From: Eubacteriales bacterium
Lineage (GTDB): Bacteria; Bacillota; Clostridia; Lachnospirales; Lachnospiraceae
DNA: 64,000 nt
Assembly: GCA_030524745.1 (NCBI GenBank)
Contig: JAUNGC010000003.1
Coordinates: forward strand, 62,001-126,000
Direction of reading: 5' to 3'
Shown: positions 17,049 through 25,051 of the stretch, piece by piece
Layout: each line of letters opens with the position of its first letter
Numbering within the stretch: position 1 is the stretch's first letter
The notes under the pieces: model-generated
Told to the model about the DNA's origin: nothing
The model's input: only the letters and a program-made list of their open reading frames with translations
Database searches by the model: none
Program-made: the position numbers and the translations under genes

Positions 17049-17057
17049 TGATATACT
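17049..17057 (+). promoter_or_regulatory. Extended -10 promoter of the AraC-type gene
   Basis: TGATATACT on the plus strand is an extended -10 element. It lies downstream of the first open-frame ATG (16991) and 27 bases before the ATG at 17084, which supports the later start. Confidence 0.45.
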
Positions 17058-17083
17058 TACAACAGGAAAGGCGGTCGGCTAAT

Positions 17084-18058
17084 ATGGGAATATGCGTCAT
17101 TGATTATCTGTTGGAATTGCCCGAAGCAATGCATTTTGCAAAGGCGCCGGAATTGTCCGGGGAAGGAATCTCCGTATATCGTATGCTGTCCGCTTATGGA
17201 AATGGCTTTCTCCGCATCATCCGCTTTGGAAACAATCCTTTTTTGATATTGATTGCTGATTATACGCCTCTGGATACTTTTGAAAAAATTACAGAAATTG
17301 CAGACGACTATATTGAAATCAGTCAGTTTGAAACGGAGAGCAGTTCTTTTAAGACAGGCCGCAGAAAAATCCATTCCGTGAGAAAAGGAATCTTTTGTTA
17401 TGTGAATACACAGAAAAGGACCTATGTATACTGTGAAAAAGGGAAGCCCGTCCGCTTCACCAAAATCATACTGACTCCCCGGTATTTTGACGCTTTTTTC
17501 GGCCAAAGCTGCGTAAAGGATTACGGACAGGCAAAAGCGTTAAAAGACTATATCTCCAAAAATCCGAGCCAGCCGGAACTCAATTTTGTCTTCCGGCAAA
17601 TCCGGAACTGCCAGGCGCAGGGACAGGCATTGAGAATGTATCTGGAAAGTAAAGTGCTGGAACTTATCTCGCTTATTGTGAAAGGAATGGAACAGGAGCA
17701 AAAACATCTTCCTGTAAAACTGGACCGCAGAGATATCCGCAGTTTGAAAAAGACGGTTACCTTTATGAAAAACGATCTGGCGGCTTATCCGTCAGGCGAA
17801 CAGCTTGCCAGACTTGCCGGCATGAGCCCCGCCCGGTATCAGCTTGCCTTTCGCAAGTATTACAGAACCACGCCCTACGAATATCTGAAAGAAATGCGCC
17901 TCAACCAGGCTCTCTTTCTCCTGGGAAACTCTGACTACAAAATTGCAGTGATTGCGGCCAAAGTCGGTTATCATAATTCAGGACATTTCGCCAGACTATT
18001 TAAAAGCGCCTATGGGATGGGACCGAGAGAATATCGAAATATGCACGGAATAAAATAA
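17084..18058 (+). CDS. AraC-family transcriptional regulator
   Basis: A 324-residue regulator. The N-terminal 200 residues are an uncharacterised sensing domain. The C-terminal 100 residues hold two helix-turn-helix motifs: LARLAGMSPARYQLAFRKYY and IAAKVGYHNSGHFARLFKSAYG, followed by GPREYR, as in AraC/XylS proteins. A longer frame begins at 16991, but a promoter element between the two ATGs argues for 17084; the ribosome site there (AGGAAAGG, 12 bases away) is weak. It is divergent from the MATE gene, its most likely target. Confidence 0.83.
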   Translation: MGICVIDYLLELPEAMHFAKAPELSGEGISVYRMLSAYGNGFLRIIRFGNNPFLILIADYTPLDTFEKITEIADDYIEISQFETESSSFKTGRRKIHSVRKGIFCYVNTQKRTYVYCEKGKPVRFTKIILTPRYFDAFFGQSCVKDYGQAKALKDYISKNPSQPELNFVFRQIRNCQAQGQALRMYLESKVLELISLIVKGMEQEQKHLPVKLDRRDIRSLKKTVTFMKNDLAAYPSGEQLARLAGMSPARYQLAFRKYYRTTPYEYLKEMRLNQALFLLGNSDYKIAVIAAKVGYHNSGHFARLFKSAYGMGPREYRNMHGIK

Positions 18059-18092
18059 TCTTATTACTGGAAAAATTACAAAAACTGCAAAA

Positions 18093-18150
18093 AGCCCTGA
18101 AAACCTCATAATCACCAGAAAACGCGTGATTACAAGGCTTTCAGAGCCTC
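18093..18150. repeat. 58-bp hairpin repeat, copy A
   Basis: Identical base for base to 22064-22121 and in the same orientation. Each copy is itself an imperfect hairpin: 22-base arms with 18 matching positions around a 10-base loop. Flanking T-rich sequence on both strands suggests it serves as a bidirectional terminator between the convergent AraC and SnoaL-like genes. The two copies bracket the AT-rich island. Confidence 0.85.
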
Positions 18151-18254
18151 ATATTTTATAGCTGCCCTGTCATATCTTACTTACGTTTTATGCCCATTTT
18201 TCCAGTGTTTTCCGGCATTATAAATTTAATCTTTACTGAAAAAGTTATTCGATT

Positions 18255-18644
18255 CTATTTCAATAAATCTTCAATCTCCTTATCTGGCCAATATCCCCAC
18301 GATTCTACTATTTTTCCGTCCATTACTTTAAAATTTTCAAGCGCCTCAAAAGAGATATTTCTACCAGTTGCAGCAATTCCCATACATTCTCCGATATGAG
18401 TAACATTATATCGTATCCTTGTTGCCACCATCCCATTCTCCGAGAAAATATCTTCAACATTGATCTGCACATTTCCAAACATATTTGCAACATCAATCAG
18501 TATATTGACTGCATCCTGATTGCTTCTTGCTCCTGCAGGACTATGGTCAATATAATCATCAGACAAATATTTCAGAACAAAGTCATAATTTTTATTTATA
18601 TACCCTTCTACAAAAAAGTGAATTACTAACTCTTTATCGCTCAT
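18255..18644 (-). CDS. SnoaL-like (NTF2-fold) protein
   Basis: A 129-residue cytoplasmic protein resembling the SnoaL-like ester cyclase family. It begins with a helical stretch (VIHFFVEGYINKNYDFVLKYL), continues with DDYIDHSPAG and ends with strands including FEALENFKVMDGKIVESWGYWPD. Such proteins are small alpha+beta barrels with varied enzymatic or binding roles, so no substrate is proposed. It is AT-rich like the rest of the island. GAGG precedes the ATG. It lies 64 bp after the lipoprotein gene on the same strand. Confidence 0.7.
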   Translation of the reverse strand: MSDKELVIHFFVEGYINKNYDFVLKYLSDDYIDHSPAGARSNQDAVNILIDVANMFGNVQINVEDIFSENGMVATRIRYNVTHIGECMGIAATGRNISFEALENFKVMDGKIVESWGYWPDKEIEDLLK

Positions 18645-18708
18645 TTAACAGCCTCTTTCTTCAGTAAATTTATCTAAGGAAAAATCATTTCATAATTACT
18701 CTACAAAT

Positions 18709-19491
18709 CTACTTTACAAACTCCGTATTCTTTGACTGAACAACAAAGCCATTTTCATTATCTTCCAGGGAAATAGTAAAGGTTACTGTACCGACATTAC
18801 TCTCTCCCATAAAATCAATGGTATATTTTATAATCATATTTGCATTGTTTTTGTTGTCCGGTAAACTCTCAGAATATGTATATTGATAGTCAGGCAAACT
18901 GGAAACTCCAATATAATAACTCCCATCTTTATAATAAAAAGCGGTCTGACCTTTTTCCATATCTTCAAATGCGGGCTTTAAATCCGGCAGTTCCGTGCCA
19001 AAAACCAGTTTTACATATGATTCCGCCTCCTGAAGACTCACTTTTACAACTGTTTCCTCGAATCCCAAATCCTCACGATATACCTGCTCTGTTTCTACAT
19101 CCTCTGACAGAGCACCCGTATAAGAATTAAACAGGAAATCACGCCAAAACTTTTCATCCAGTGTTGAATCGGCATTGAAGTCATCCATTTCATTACACAG
19201 CTTTGCCAAAAATGCTTTTCCTTTTTCTGTAAGTGTAAACGTTGTTCCTGATTCTACAGCTTCCTTGCTCTCCTCTTCGGTCATAGCCGCTGTTTCTGTA
19301 TCATTGGATACATCATCTGTAATGGCTGCTTCCGTATACTCTGCTTCCTGATTATCAGATTGACTTTCTTCATAATCGGTTTCACTTATGCCATCTTGTC
19401 TCTCCAGACTGTTTCCACATCCTGCCAGCAACATCATTGCAACCAAAGCAGCTAATAAAGCACCTTTTTTACGAATTGTCTTTTTTAACAT
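18709..19491 (-). CDS. Lipoprotein of unknown function
   Basis: A 260-residue secreted lipoprotein. A charged start and hydrophobic stretch end in LLAGC (lipobox Cys at about residue 25). A Glu/Asp/Thr-rich linker to about residue 85 follows, then a folded domain (FTLTEKGKAFLAKLCNEMDDF onward) with Tyr-rich strands. I do not recognise the family with certainty. It is transcribed divergently from the response regulator gene, and in such layouts the lipoprotein is often either a target or a sensor partner of the two-component system. GTGAGGAG precedes the start. Confidence 0.7.
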   Translation of the reverse strand: MLKKTIRKKGALLAALVAMMLLAGCGNSLERQDGISETDYEESQSDNQEAEYTEAAITDDVSNDTETAAMTEEESKEAVESGTTFTLTEKGKAFLAKLCNEMDDFNADSTLDEKFWRDFLFNSYTGALSEDVETEQVYREDLGFEETVVKVSLQEAESYVKLVFGTELPDLKPAFEDMEKGQTAFYYKDGSYYIGVSSLPDYQYTYSESLPDNKNNANMIIKYTIDFMGESNVGTVTFTISLEDNENGFVVQSKNTEFVK

Positions 19492-19536
19492 ATCTTCTCC
19501 TCACTTTCAAGTTTTTATCGCGCAACGACAAGTCCT

Positions 19537-19564
19537 ATTATCCTTTTATTCTCTGTAAATTCAA
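19537..19564 (-). promoter_or_regulatory. Candidate promoter of the lipoprotein gene
   Basis: On the minus strand TTGAAT (19559-19564), 16 bases, then GATAAT (19537-19542). Confidence 0.4.
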
Positions 19565-19597
19565 CCCGTTTTGAATGAAACGACATTTTCAATCCTT

Positions 19598-19620
19598 TTT
19601 TGGGAATTTCTTTCCCAAAA
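19598..19620. promoter_or_regulatory. Inverted repeat between lipoprotein and response regulator genes
   Basis: TTTTGGGAA and TTCCCAAAA, 9-bp perfect arms with a 5-base spacer, in the middle of the divergent intergenic region. It could be a regulator binding site or an RNA hairpin; there is no direct evidence for either. Confidence 0.4.
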
Positions 19621-19708
19621 TACACAAAAATATGTCTTTCCGTACAATTTCTTTATACATCTCCAATTTTTGAGTTATACTATAGAAAAAATATACGAGG
19701 TACGCGAT

Positions 19709-20416
19709 ATGCGCATAGCCATTTGCGATGATGATATTCTGGTAGTTGAACAACTGAAATATTATATGAAAGCATATTTTGATAAAAAGGGCATAAAATG
19801 CCCAGAAATTAGTTGCTTTTCAAATGGAGAGTCTCTGCTGTCTGATAAAGAAGAAAAAGATATTCTTTTCCTTGATATAGAAATGCCTGGTATCAATGGA
19901 ATTTATGTAGGAAACGAAATAAAAAGGACAAATGACAAGATCATTATTTTCATTGTAACCTCTTATTCCGAATATTTAGATGATGCAATGCGTTTTCATG
20001 TATTCCGCTATCTTTCCAAACCTTTGGATAAACAACGCTTTTTCCGCAACATGAATGATGCGATTGATTTGTATAATACCATGACAGTCAAAGTTCCCAT
20101 TGAAACAAAGTCGGGCGTACATACACTTCCCGCCTCCTCCATTATTATGATCGAAGCACAGGGAAGAAAAGTAATCGTGCATACCATCCAAAGCGATTTT
20201 GAATCTGTCCATAATATGCAGTATTGGCTGGAACTGCTTCCTAAAAATTGTTTTTTTCAAACACATCGCAGTTTTATTGTGAATTTGGAACATATATCGG
20301 ATTTTGACCATTCCCTTGTATATATGGCAGATAATCAATTTCAAGCATACTTAACGAAAAGAAAATATACTACATTTAAGGACACTTATCTTCTTTATCT
20401 GGAAAGCACAAGATAA
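19709..20416 (+). CDS. LytTR-family response regulator
   Basis: A 235-residue regulator. The receiver domain begins MRIAICDDDILVVEQL with the acidic pair, has the phosphoacceptor Asp in ILFLDIEMPGING and the lysine in RYLSKPLDKQRF. The C-terminal LytTR DNA-binding domain spans about residues 130-235 (IIMIEAQGRKVIVHT, FFQTHRSFIVNLEHI). The frame opens 46 codons earlier, but the ATG at 19709 starts a normal receiver domain and has GAGG eight bases before it. It is followed after 41 bp by its sensor kinase. Relatives include AgrA and VirR, which control peptide-sensing responses. Confidence 0.87.
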   Translation: MRIAICDDDILVVEQLKYYMKAYFDKKGIKCPEISCFSNGESLLSDKEEKDILFLDIEMPGINGIYVGNEIKRTNDKIIIFIVTSYSEYLDDAMRFHVFRYLSKPLDKQRFFRNMNDAIDLYNTMTVKVPIETKSGVHTLPASSIIMIEAQGRKVIVHTIQSDFESVHNMQYWLELLPKNCFFQTHRSFIVNLEHISDFDHSLVYMADNQFQAYLTKRKYTTFKDTYLLYLESTR

Positions 20417-20457
20417 AACTGCTCCACACATATATCTATAATACCCGGAGATTTCAT

Positions 20458-21762
20458 ATGGAAAAAATAATTTATTACTTTTTTATCTTCCTTGCAGAAG
20501 CCGTCATACTTTGGCAATATACCTTGACACTTTTCACCGCTAAATATACCTCTAAAATGAGATTCGCTGTACTCTGCGGACTTTACTTGATATTATTTAT
20601 CGTTTCATTATTTGATTCAAAATGGATCAATATCACTTTCTACTTTATGTTCAATTTTGTTTTTTTCGTCGCTCAATACCAATTAAATATCTATTCTGCA
20701 TTTTTTCATTCTTCCATATTAACATCTGTTATGATGAGCTGTGAAGTAATGGTGTACTATATTATCCTGTATTTTTTACCTGACTTTTTTGCAAAATCAG
20801 ATATTTTTTATCATCTCACTATATTTGCCATTCTTTCCAAGCTGATATTTTTTACCGTTATTTATATCCTTTTACATTTTCTGAAAGGGCGGCAAGACTA
20901 TAACGAACCCTATGGCAAATCTATCTTTTTATTGACCTCAGTTCCCTTAACTTCGGTTTTTGTTATAGTCACTTTTATTAAAATCAGTGATTCCTGTACG
21001 CTCCCTCCTTCACTTAATGGAATGCTGACTTTAAGTGCTGCTTTTTTATTGATAATTAACCTGCTTGTATTCGGAATTGACCAATATAATCGGAAAAAGA
21101 ATATGGAATTTACAGAAATGCAATTATTACTTCAAAAAGAAACGGATTCCGCACAGTATTACGAAATGCTACTTTCCCAACATGAGAATCAAAGTATTCT
21201 AATACACGACATAAAAAAGCATCTGCAATCCATACATACGTTGAACACGAAAAAGGAGCATGATAAGATCGGCCTCTATATTCAGGAACTAATGCAATCT
21301 TCTGATTTAAAGGAATCATCACGATTATGTGACCATGAAATGTTGAATACAATCCTTGCCAGATATGGACATCAATGCCTTAACAAACACATTTCTTTTC
21401 ATGTGGACATAAGAAGCGGAATTATCGATTTTATTTCAGATGCGGATATTACTTCTTTATTTTGTAATCTGCTGGACAATGCAGTAGAAGCTGCCGAACG
21501 TACTCCAGATTCTTTTATAGAAGTTAGTGCCTGCAAGCGCGAAAAAACGCCTTTTGTTGTGATAACGGTTGTAAATTCCAGCCGAAAAAACCCTTTTGAA
21601 AAGCAAAGCGGACAACTAATCACTATAAAAACCCATAAAAACAAACATGGTTTCGGCATAAAAAGCATACGAAAAATAGTTACTAAATATCATGGAGATA
21701 TTCAGATGTACTATGATGCTAATACTCTGACTTTCCATACAATCATTACATTAAAGCAGTAG
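20458..21762 (+). CDS. Sensor histidine kinase, AgrC-like (GHKL, HPK10)
   Basis: A 434-residue protein with six to seven membrane segments in the first 215 residues and a cytoplasmic kinase region. The probable phosphoacceptor His lies in LIHDIKKHLQSI, the N box in FCNLLDNAVEAAE and the G box in KHGFGIKSI. This is the layout of peptide-pheromone receptors paired with LytTR regulators. No agrB or agrD gene is visible nearby, so the ligand is open. A GGAG site precedes the start. It forms an operon with the response regulator. Confidence 0.85.
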   Translation: MEKIIYYFFIFLAEAVILWQYTLTLFTAKYTSKMRFAVLCGLYLILFIVSLFDSKWINITFYFMFNFVFFVAQYQLNIYSAFFHSSILTSVMMSCEVMVYYIILYFLPDFFAKSDIFYHLTIFAILSKLIFFTVIYILLHFLKGRQDYNEPYGKSIFLLTSVPLTSVFVIVTFIKISDSCTLPPSLNGMLTLSAAFLLIINLLVFGIDQYNRKKNMEFTEMQLLLQKETDSAQYYEMLLSQHENQSILIHDIKKHLQSIHTLNTKKEHDKIGLYIQELMQSSDLKESSRLCDHEMLNTILARYGHQCLNKHISFHVDIRSGIIDFISDADITSLFCNLLDNAVEAAERTPDSFIEVSACKREKTPFVVITVVNSSRKNPFEKQSGQLITIKTHKNKHGFGIKSIRKIVTKYHGDIQMYYDANTLTFHTIITLKQ

Positions 21763-22063
21763 AAAAAGCAGAAAAAAGAACTGACTGCTACATACAAAAA
21801 TTGTGAAAAAAGAAATCAGATCACCAAATCGGAAGTTGAAGAATCGCTTACATTCCCATAAAGGAAATTGAAAATCATGGAAACGTGCCAAGCATTGAAA
21901 TCCGGTAAACAATTCTTCTGGTATCATCACTGTAAAAATGATATTCTCTTTCTTTGCTTGCCCTAATTTCCGTGTTGAGTAATACTCAATTCGAAGTGAT
22001 TTTAAACGATTTTCATCGGCAAAAGACGGTATTTTCCGTCTTTTCCATTTTAGAATACAAAAG
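21763..22063. other. AT-rich intergenic stretch after the kinase gene
   Basis: About 300 bases between the end of the kinase gene and repeat copy B. It holds a short TTGAGT/ACTCAA dyad (21975-21989) and the hairpin at 22021-22044. A minus-strand frame of 111 codons crosses it but lacks a convincing start site and family resemblance. It may be remnant sequence. Confidence 0.4.
22021..22044 (+). terminator. Terminator-like hairpin after the two-component operon
   Basis: AAAAGACGG and CCGTCTTTT, perfect 9-bp arms with a 6-base loop, and T-rich sequence following on the plus strand. Repeat copy B follows 20 bases later. Confidence 0.6.
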
Positions 22064-22121
22064 AGCCCTGAAAACCTCATAATCACCAGAAAACGCGTGA
22101 TTACAAGGCTTTCAGAGCCTC
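22064..22121. repeat. 58-bp hairpin repeat, copy B
   Basis: Identical to 18093-18150. It lies between the convergent kinase and tsf genes, 37 bases past the tsf stop, and is followed by CTCTTTT on the minus strand, so it probably terminates tsf transcripts. Confidence 0.85.
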
Positions 22122-22157
22122 CTGTTTTTACAACGCTATTTGGGGAGCAAGCTTCGC

Positions 22158-23093
22158 TTACATTCCCATCTGTGCAGCAACCTCAGCCGCGAAATCCTCG
22201 TTCTTCTTCTCAAGGCCTTCGCCGGTCTCGAAACGTACGAACTTCTTCACGGAAAGGTTTGCGCCGTTCTCCTTTGCAACCTGCGCAAGGTACTGTGCAA
22301 CGGTCTGCTTGCCGTCCTCAGCCTTTACATATACCTGCTCAAGCAGACATACTTCCTTTAATTCTTTGTTCAGACGGCCCATAACCGCGCCCTCGATCAC
22401 CTTTTCAGGCTTGCCTGCCATCTTAGGATCGTTTGCGATCTGCGCCATCAGAATCTCTTTCTCATGAGCCTTGTATTCTTCGGATACATCCGCTGTGGAA
22501 ACGTACTTCGGATACAGAGCTGCAACCTGCATTGCAACGTTCACCAGCGCTTCTTTAACAGCATCGTTCACAACATCGGTATCAGCCTCAACCAAAACGC
22601 CGATACGTCCGCCGCCGTGTGTATAGGAAACAACGCAACCGTGGTCAGCAACCACTTTCTCAAATCTTCTGATCTTTAAGTTCTCGCCGATCACGGCAAC
22701 CTTCTCAACCAGAACATCTTTTACGGTCTTTGTTGCATCTTCATGCCATGCTTCCGCCATGAACGCGTCCATGTCTGCCGCATCGGAATTCACCGCCTGA
22801 ACGGCAACCGCTTCTACGAAAGTCTGGAACTTCTCGTTCTTTGCAACGAAGTCTGTCTCGGAGTTCACTTCTACAACTGCTGCTGTCGTCTCATCTTTGG
22901 AAGCGATACGGCAGATACCTTCTGCTGCGATTCTGCTCGCCTTCTTCTCCGCCTTAGCCTGTCCGTTCTTTCTCAGGAATTCAACCGCTTCGTCCATATT
23001 GCCATTGGTCTCTGTCAGAGCCTTCTTGCAGTCCATCATGCCTGCGCCGGTCATCTCTCTTAACTCTTTTACCATTGCTGCTGTAATAGCCAT
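22158..23093 (-). CDS. tsf: Translation elongation factor Ts
   Basis: A 311-residue nucleotide exchange factor for EF-Tu. The N-terminal UBA-like domain reads MAITAAMVKELREMTGAGMM with the DCKKAL signature. VNSETDFVAKNEKF (the core Thr-Asp-Phe) contacts EF-Tu. The ATG at 23093 has GGAGG eight bases upstream and matches family starts. It follows rpsB. The expected downstream neighbour pyrH is absent; the AT-rich island lies there instead. Confidence 0.96.
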   Translation of the reverse strand: MAITAAMVKELREMTGAGMMDCKKALTETNGNMDEAVEFLRKNGQAKAEKKASRIAAEGICRIASKDETTAAVVEVNSETDFVAKNEKFQTFVEAVAVQAVNSDAADMDAFMAEAWHEDATKTVKDVLVEKVAVIGENLKIRRFEKVVADHGCVVSYTHGGGRIGVLVEADTDVVNDAVKEALVNVAMQVAALYPKYVSTADVSEEYKAHEKEILMAQIANDPKMAGKPEKVIEGAVMGRLNKELKEVCLLEQVYVKAEDGKQTVAQYLAQVAKENGANLSVKKFVRFETGEGLEKKNEDFAAEVAAQMGM

Positions 23094-23120
23094 TTGATTT
23101 TCCTCCATCCATAATACTAA

Positions 23121-23150
23121 TGTAACTGTCCGGACAACCAGGCAGTTACA
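23121..23150 (-). other. Hairpin between rpsB and tsf
   Basis: TGTAACTG and CAGTTACA form a perfect 8-bp stem in the 83-base spacer between the two genes. It has no T tract; it may adjust message stability or tsf translation. Confidence 0.4.
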
Positions 23151-23176
23151 TCAAAGTCTGTAAATTCTCTTAACGA

Positions 23177-23941
23177 TTAAGCTTCCTGCTCCGCTACTTC
23201 TTCGATATCAGTAGCTTCGCCCGCTGCTTCTGCAACAGCTTCTTCGGTGTATACTTCTTCACCCTGGTTTGCTTCGATCACAGCATCAGCCATTTTGGAA
23301 GTGATCAGCTTCACGGCTCTGATCGCATCGTCGTTACCGGGAATGATGTAATCCAGTTCTTCCGGATCGCAGTTCGTATCGCCGATACCGATCAGCGTAA
23401 TGCCCAGCGCATGCGCTTCCTGTACGCAGATGTGTTCTTTCTTGGGATCTACTACAAAGATCGCGTCGGGAATTCTGGTCATTTCCTTGATACCGCCCAG
23501 GTTCTTCTCCAGCTTCTCCCATTCCTTCTTGATCTGAATTACTTCTTTCTTGGGAAGTACGTCAAAAGTGCCATCCTCAGCCATGGTCTCGATCGCTTTG
23601 AGTCTCTCGATTCTGCTTCTGATGGTCTTAAAGTTGGTGAGCATGCCGCCCAGCCATCTCTCATTTACATAGTACATGCCGCAGCGCTCTGCTTCTGTCT
23701 TCACCGCATCCTGCGCCTGCTTCTTCGTGCCGACAAAAAGGATGGTGCCGCCCTGTGCTGCGATCTCAAATACCGCTTTGTAAGCTTCGTCCACTTTACC
23801 TACGGATTTCTGCAGGTCGATGATGTGGATACCATTTCTCTCTGTGAAGATATAGGGAGCCATCTTAGGGTTCCATCTTCTTGTCTGATGTCCGAAATGA
23901 ACACCTGCTTCCAGTAACTGCTTCATAGAAATAACGCTCAT
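23177..23941 (-). CDS. rpsB: 30S ribosomal protein S2
   Basis: A 254-residue ribosomal protein. It starts [20 protein letters not shown], then [24 protein letters not shown], and later [17 protein letters not shown] and [22 protein letters not shown], all typical of S2. An acidic tail of about 25 residues ends the protein. GGAGG lies seven bases before the chosen ATG; an upstream in-frame extension lacks such a site. It has its own promoter inside the codY terminator. Confidence 0.97.
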   Translation of the reverse strand: MSVISMKQLLEAGVHFGHQTRRWNPKMAPYIFTERNGIHIIDLQKSVGKVDEAYKAVFEIAAQGGTILFVGTKKQAQDAVKTEAERCGMYYVNERWLGGMLTNFKTIRSRIERLKAIETMAEDGTFDVLPKKEVIQIKKEWEKLEKNLGGIKEMTRIPDAIFVVDPKKEHICVQEAHALGITLIGIGDTNCDPEELDYIIPGNDDAIRAVKLITSKMADAVIEANQGEEVYTEEAVAEAAGEATDIEEVAEQEA

Positions 23942-24056
23942 TTTCTTACCTCCATTTGGTTTCATCGTCCGCATACTTCATACCCGTCCGCCATCCAAAG
24001 CGTTAAGGGACACCGGCGGCGGTTCCATATGCGTGTTTTTTAGTCACAACGCAGAG

Positions 24057-24085
24057 ATTATAACATAAAGAAACCCCTTATGCAA
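24057..24085 (-). promoter_or_regulatory. rpsB-tsf promoter inside the codY terminator
   Basis: On the minus strand TTGCAT (24080-24085), 17 bases, TATAAT (24057-24062). The -35 box covers the terminator loop; the downstream arm forms part of the spacer. Confidence 0.65.
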
Positions 24086-24092
24086 GGGGTTT
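24071..24092 (-). terminator. codY terminator, overlapping its stop codon
   Basis: Perfect 9-bp arms AAACCCCTT and AAGGGGTTT around a 4-base loop. The last codons of codY (Lys-Pro-Leu-Ala-stop) form the first arm and loop. The T tract is short (TTTCTTTATG). Confidence 0.65.
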
Positions 24093-24857
24093 CGCCAACT
24101 TTTTGACCTCATCAAAAACAAATTCATTCTGTACTCTGATATAGGTTCCCTTCATTCCGGAAGAACGGGATTCGATGATGCCCGCGCTTTCAAATTTGCG
24201 CAGCGCATTGACGATGACGGAACGGGTAATCCCTGCCTGATCCGCAATTTTACTCGCCACCAGAATGCCTTCCATGCCTTTTAACTCCTGAAAAATCAGC
24301 GTAATCGCTTCCTGCTCCGAAAAGGAAAGCGTTCCCAGCGCAGACCGCACCACCGATATCTTTCTATCCTCCTCGGCGCTCTCCTCGCTCACGGCCCGCA
24401 GCATCTCCAGTCCGATGACGGTCGTTCCGTACTCGCACAAAATAATATCGTCGATGCTGTATGTACTGCCGTGACGATATAAAAACAGCGTTCCCAGCCG
24501 TTCACCCGCAATTTCAATCGGCGTGACAATCGCAGAAAACTCTCTGTCATCGGATATATCAAATCCCAGCGTCGTGAGATTCACGTTTTCTTTCGTGGAA
24601 AGAACCGCCAACAGCCGTTCGTTGAGCAGAGAGTCTATGAAGCTGCCGACATTGCTTTTTAAAAGGTCCTCTATGACCTCCCCTTCTTTTCCGGATACGC
24701 CCAGAATTTTTCCTTTCCGGCTGATAACCAGCACATTGGAGCGCAGCGCCTCCTGCATTACGATACAGATGTCATTAAAGACGACCTTGCTGGAATTATT
24801 ATTATGCAGCAATTTTCCTATTTTTCTCGTCTTATCCAGCAACTGCACACCACTCAT
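24078..24857 (-). CDS. codY: GTP- and branched-chain-amino-acid-sensing repressor CodY
   Basis: A 259-residue global regulator. The N-terminal GAF domain starts MSGVQLLDKTRKIGKLL and binds Ile/Val/Leu in the homologues. The C-terminal winged helix contains IADQAGITRSVIVNALRKFE and SAGIIESRSSGMKGTYIRV, close to the CodY consensus. The ATG at 24857 has GGAG eight bases upstream. It sits between topA and rpsB, a common Clostridia order. No palindromic CodY box is evident in its own promoter. Confidence 0.95.
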   Translation of the reverse strand: MSGVQLLDKTRKIGKLLHNNNSSKVVFNDICIVMQEALRSNVLVISRKGKILGVSGKEGEVIEDLLKSNVGSFIDSLLNERLLAVLSTKENVNLTTLGFDISDDREFSAIVTPIEIAGERLGTLFLYRHGSTYSIDDIILCEYGTTVIGLEMLRAVSEESAEEDRKISVVRSALGTLSFSEQEAITLIFQELKGMEGILVASKIADQAGITRSVIVNALRKFESAGIIESRSSGMKGTYIRVQNEFVFDEVKKLAKPLA

Positions 24858-24933
24858 GAAAACAACTCCTCCCAGACGCAATATCAAACAAACTGCTAAT
24901 ACCCGGCCTTCTCAATCGACTCTTCCACATTTT

Positions 24934-24962
24934 ATTTTAACACGAGCCGATAATGCCTGCAA
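24934..24962 (-). promoter_or_regulatory. codY promoter
   Basis: On the minus strand TTGCAG (24957-24962), 17 bases, TAAAAT (24934-24939). Just upstream lies a GC-rich inverted repeat (GGCGCCTG with CAGGCGCGCC, 24964-25013) that probably ends topA transcription. Confidence 0.5.
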
Positions 24963-25051
24963 CGCGGCGCGCCTGTTTTTTTACATTATTTCTTCCATTC
25001 AGGCGCCGCCAAACCGTAAGATTTCTTTTCAGCGTTGCCAAACTGCGGCCT

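Noticed and set aside
16991-17083. An upstream extension of the AraC-type regulator
   Set aside because: An extended -10 element lies within it and the extension has no family similarity.
21751-22086. A 111-codon minus-strand frame between tsf and the kinase gene
   Set aside because: It starts inside the 58-bp repeat, overlaps the kinase end, has no ribosome site and no recognisable motif; treated as intergenic remnant.
18093-22121. The 58-bp repeats as attachment sites of an integrative element
   Set aside because: No integrase, excisionase or mobilisation gene lies between them, and the repeats themselves look like terminator hairpins; other explanations are kept open in the findings.
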